Assembly: GCA_003818285.1 (NCBI GenBank)
Contig: RPRB01000019.1
Coordinates: 1 to 45,543 of the forward strand
DNA: 45,543 nt
Direction: 5' to 3'
Source: Myxococcaceae bacterium
GTDB lineage: Bacteria > Myxococcota > Myxococcia > Myxococcales > Myxococcaceae
Shown here: positions 44,701 to 45,543 of the stretch, in pieces
Layout of the letters: each line of letters opens with the position of its first letter
How positions within the stretch are numbered: the first letter of the stretch is position 1
Position numbers and translations under genes: made by a program
Notes under the pieces: model-generated
Told to the model about the DNA's origin: nothing
Databases searched by the model: none
Seen by the model: only the letters and a program-made list of their open reading frames with translations

Positions 44701-45117
44701 GCCCACGTGGTGCCCTACCGGGTGGCGCTGGACGTGGTGGGAGGAAGCATCGCCCTGAGCTGGCTCGAGCCGCGCCTCCAGCTTGGTCGGTGGTTCTCGG
44801 TGGAGTCGACCCTTCAGGTCATCGACATCCAGTTCAGCCCGAACGTCACCTCCAGCACGCTGGGGGTGCGGGGCGCGCTGCATCTCGGTTCGGTGGGGAT
44901 CGCCTCCGGGCCTCGGTGGTCGCTGGACTGGGGGGGCGGGTCGCGCTTCGGCGTGGAGTTCGACGTGACCCTGCTACAGGACAGGGTCGGGGTGTCGTTT
45001 GGGTTCCGGGACGTGAGCGGGGGGAACTGGAACACTCCCTTCGTCGCGCTCACCGTCGCCGACCTGAACGGCATGCTGTACTGGCTCGTCCCCCCGGCCT
45101 GGCGCTCGGGACGCTAA
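41797..45117 (+). CDS. Very large patatin-like phospholipase with Cys-rich insert and beta-rich C-terminus
   Basis: 1106 residues, several times a normal patatin domain. The N-terminus (MGASSLLALIVAAGSSLPAG) looks like a weak signal peptide. The patatin fold follows: LTLQGAASLGTYEAAVNWTL (oxyanion loop), ALSGSSAGSVNALL with the Ser nucleophile near residue 73, and FIDGGFLDNAPVGLA with the catalytic Asp near residue 311. Between them (about 257-305) six or more Cys (CECRRAC, QCPGP, LTC, LC) suggest a disulfide-bonded insert, which fits export. Residues about 340-930 are largely helical. Residues about 966-1101 are beta-rich (RVALDVVGGSIALSW, LQVIDIQFSP, VGVSFGFRDVSGG), perhaps an outer-membrane or surface domain. 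Role: lipid acyl hydrolase at the envelope; target unknown. Confidence 0.85.
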   Translation: MGASSLLALIVAAGSSLPAGPESAPFSLTLQGAASLGTYEAAVNWTLIRLIRSDRLEENAQRGRLPRLEALSGSSAGSVNALLAAALWCEADDEVDNLSVDRNLLRDAWLAIGLDELLPGDPDLYTPADGLFAASAFTPVVDSVQSRVFSGKGLRFKPGCRVPVGFTMTRVVPQLRTVSGLRVKSQQTVVPLIFEVDRTGVPRLRRDTGLRSTGMAADAATLADAMDASGPYIPSDQAIQALLASAAFPVAFGARPVCECRRACGDGQREVTPDQCPGPLPGKALGGLTCSAYSAARGGQEFKLCRSNFIDGGFLDNAPVGLAIEQAEAFSSPRTLRPLTVLLIDPNIRRPRDEPPPAPERAVQGFTDAVQMGNDLVNTAREQRLAEAIVSRHWNLTTRALLFRTASALAAFASIVSQLEAGQASADAETASLAWRPAGQERGPVGRLIARCLRRRPLGGTELEACAATVQGKGGNVLATLDAGARAQGAAPLSPDEVLRFAEDLVSFIEGLGSTVRGTGLHLRSTVAAGALAFLADELVSYARQESAESALHRMRAACLRSASAVQGLVGRAIENSRPSLAEALRELTASGAPSDIAGPAAQALATLGTGSSTQLFSSGLLSSVRAALTGVPETSLPEATRAAARRISLLGELRPRLARLSDAALQLSQDATEIQSDVRGQRRLLLATRFTPLAGEKLEHFAGFMDRPLRELDYYSGIYEGLHGMAVLLCAAQDPYLASRPLPVLKADASGEPDPSSEQTQRCLGAAMGKSIEYLQILASPKAGPVVRALARRELAASLGSRAEAERLAATPEWSWLGAPPDLRAGGAMGIALAVLLEPAVPCTVSAKEALCPKDITFEEFLERLRVAGYRPESKAMQAALADQGRWLSQTVRRSLDRAATVEIAQASSESASPESASTRKAVNAVIGGGETFSRAAERSGDVSFQIDPSTIPLHPLADGSYVPIVLAHVVPYRVALDVVGGSIALSWLEPRLQLGRWFSVESTLQVIDIQFSPNVTSSTLGVRGALHLGSVGIASGPRWSLDWGGGSRFGVEFDVTLLQDRVGVSFGFRDVSGGNWNTPFVALTVADLNGMLYWLVPPAWRSGR

Positions 45118-45135
45118 AGATCGCAGCTCCCAGCC

Positions 45136-45238
45136 GGCGCCTACGCGGAGAGCCCTCTGCGGCGCCTGCCCTGACGACGAGGTCCGAGGACCTCGCACGC
45201 GCTCTCCGGGCGAGACCCGTCGCACGGACGACGTGCGA
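45136..45238. terminator. Cluster of three hairpins between convergent genes
   Basis: Three inverted repeats lie between the patatin gene and the GAF gene. The first (45136-45166) has GGCGCC outer and imperfect inner arms. The second has arms CGAGGTCC (45178-45185) and GGACCTCG (45188-45195). The third has arms TCGCACG (45220-45226) and CGTGCGA (45232-45238). They probably end transcription from both sides; no clear U-runs. Confidence 0.5.
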
Positions 45239-45259
45239 GCGCGCCGCCTCGCGCTCCAC

Positions 45260-45543
45260 TCACCCGAGCGTGTCGAGGAACAGCGCGCCCTGGTGCGCGA
45301 CGTACGAGAGCATTCCCACCTCGTACTCGGTGAACACCGGCGACTCGCGGCGGTTCACCAGCTCCATGCAGCCGAAGGTCCGACCGTGGGCGATGATCGG
45401 CGAGCAGAGGATGCTCCGGGTCTCGTAGTGCACCCGGTCCGACACCCCGCGGTAGTAGCGCTGGTCCTTCTGCACGTCCGACAGCGCGAGCGAGACGCCC
45501 TCCACGGCGCAGAAGCCGACGATGCCCGTCCCCGCCGGGATCA
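45260..45543 (-). CDS. GAF-domain protein, C-terminal part (5' end outside window)
   Basis: The last 94 residues of a minus-strand gene that begins beyond the right edge. The visible part is the second half of a GAF domain: PAGTGIVGFCAVEGVSLALS, DVQKDQRYYRGVSDR, SILCSPIIAHGRTFGCMELV, and the closing helix YEVGMLSYVAHQGALFL, ending TLG. GAF domains bind small ligands (cyclic nucleotides, others) or chromophores in signalling proteins. This copy is C-terminal, so any output domain such as a kinase or sigma-54 activator would lie upstream, outside the window. It converges with the patatin gene. Confidence 0.85.
   Translation of the reverse strand, partial: IPAGTGIVGFCAVEGVSLALSDVQKDQRYYRGVSDRVHYETRSILCSPIIAHGRTFGCMELVNRRESPVFTEYEVGMLSYVAHQGALFLDTLG

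Overview
The window looks like a chromosomal segment from a GC-rich bacterium of the Myxococcota (an Anaeromyxobacter-like or related lineage; the genus cannot be fixed from sequence alone). The reasons are very high G+C by eye, heavy use of GTG and TTG starts with ATGA/GTGA-type gene overlaps, a secreted protein with a MYXO-CTERM-like tail (Cys, hydrophobic helix, Arg cluster), a DUF4388/PATAN protein, and an rpsU-yqeY-dnaG-rpoD block. No insertion sequence, phage gene, CRISPR array, rRNA or recent insertion was seen. No stretch above 300 bases lacks a gene; the longest gaps are 20989-21268 (leader of the isocitrate lyase gene) and 36485-36717.

Region 1 (1-19246) is a cell-surface polysaccharide locus. 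A plus-strand operon (1152-12118) holds a giant fusion protein (methyltransferase, coiled coil, beta-rich module, GT2 glycosyltransferase, WsaF-like rhamnosyltransferase). It is followed by the complete dTDP-L-rhamnose pathway (rfbB, rfbD, rfbA, rfbC), two more GT2 proteins and a GT-like orphan. A minus-strand operon (18119 down to 12112) runs toward it and holds a tandem GT4 protein, a small coiled-coil protein, the ABC exporter pair Wzm/Wzt with a C-terminal Wzt carbohydrate-binding extension, and a polytopic membrane protein. The two operons meet in a 7-base convergent overlap. A further GT4 gene (18143-19246) diverges from the tandem GT4 gene. The simplest reading is an ABC-transporter-dependent, rhamnose-rich O-antigen or capsule. 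In this reading the fused methyltransferase caps the chain, the coiled coil may set its length, and the Wzt extension may read the capped end before export.

Region 2 (19277-30375) is mixed housekeeping and envelope: a phytase-like secreted beta-propeller, a two-CxxC protein, isocitrate lyase (aceA) with a strong ribosome-binding site, a small membrane protein, a hypothetical protein, tRNA-Ala(CGC), a membrane-anchored TPR protein, heme O synthase (ctaB), a CAU-anticodon tRNA (best read as tRNA-Ile2), an outer-membrane-barrel-like protein, a Lys-rich exported peptide and a DUF2306 membrane protein.

Region 3 (30404-37713, minus strand) carries an alkyltransferase-like DNA repair protein, then the macromolecular-synthesis cluster read as rpsU, yqeY, dnaG, rpoD, preceded by a metallophosphoesterase and a type I asparaginase.

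Region 4 (37791-45543) holds a secreted DsbA-like protein, a DUF4388 protein translationally coupled to truD, a DUF502 membrane protein, a very large patatin-like phospholipase with a Cys-rich insert and a beta-rich C-terminus, and the 3' end of a GAF-domain gene on the minus strand. The last two genes converge on a run of hairpins.
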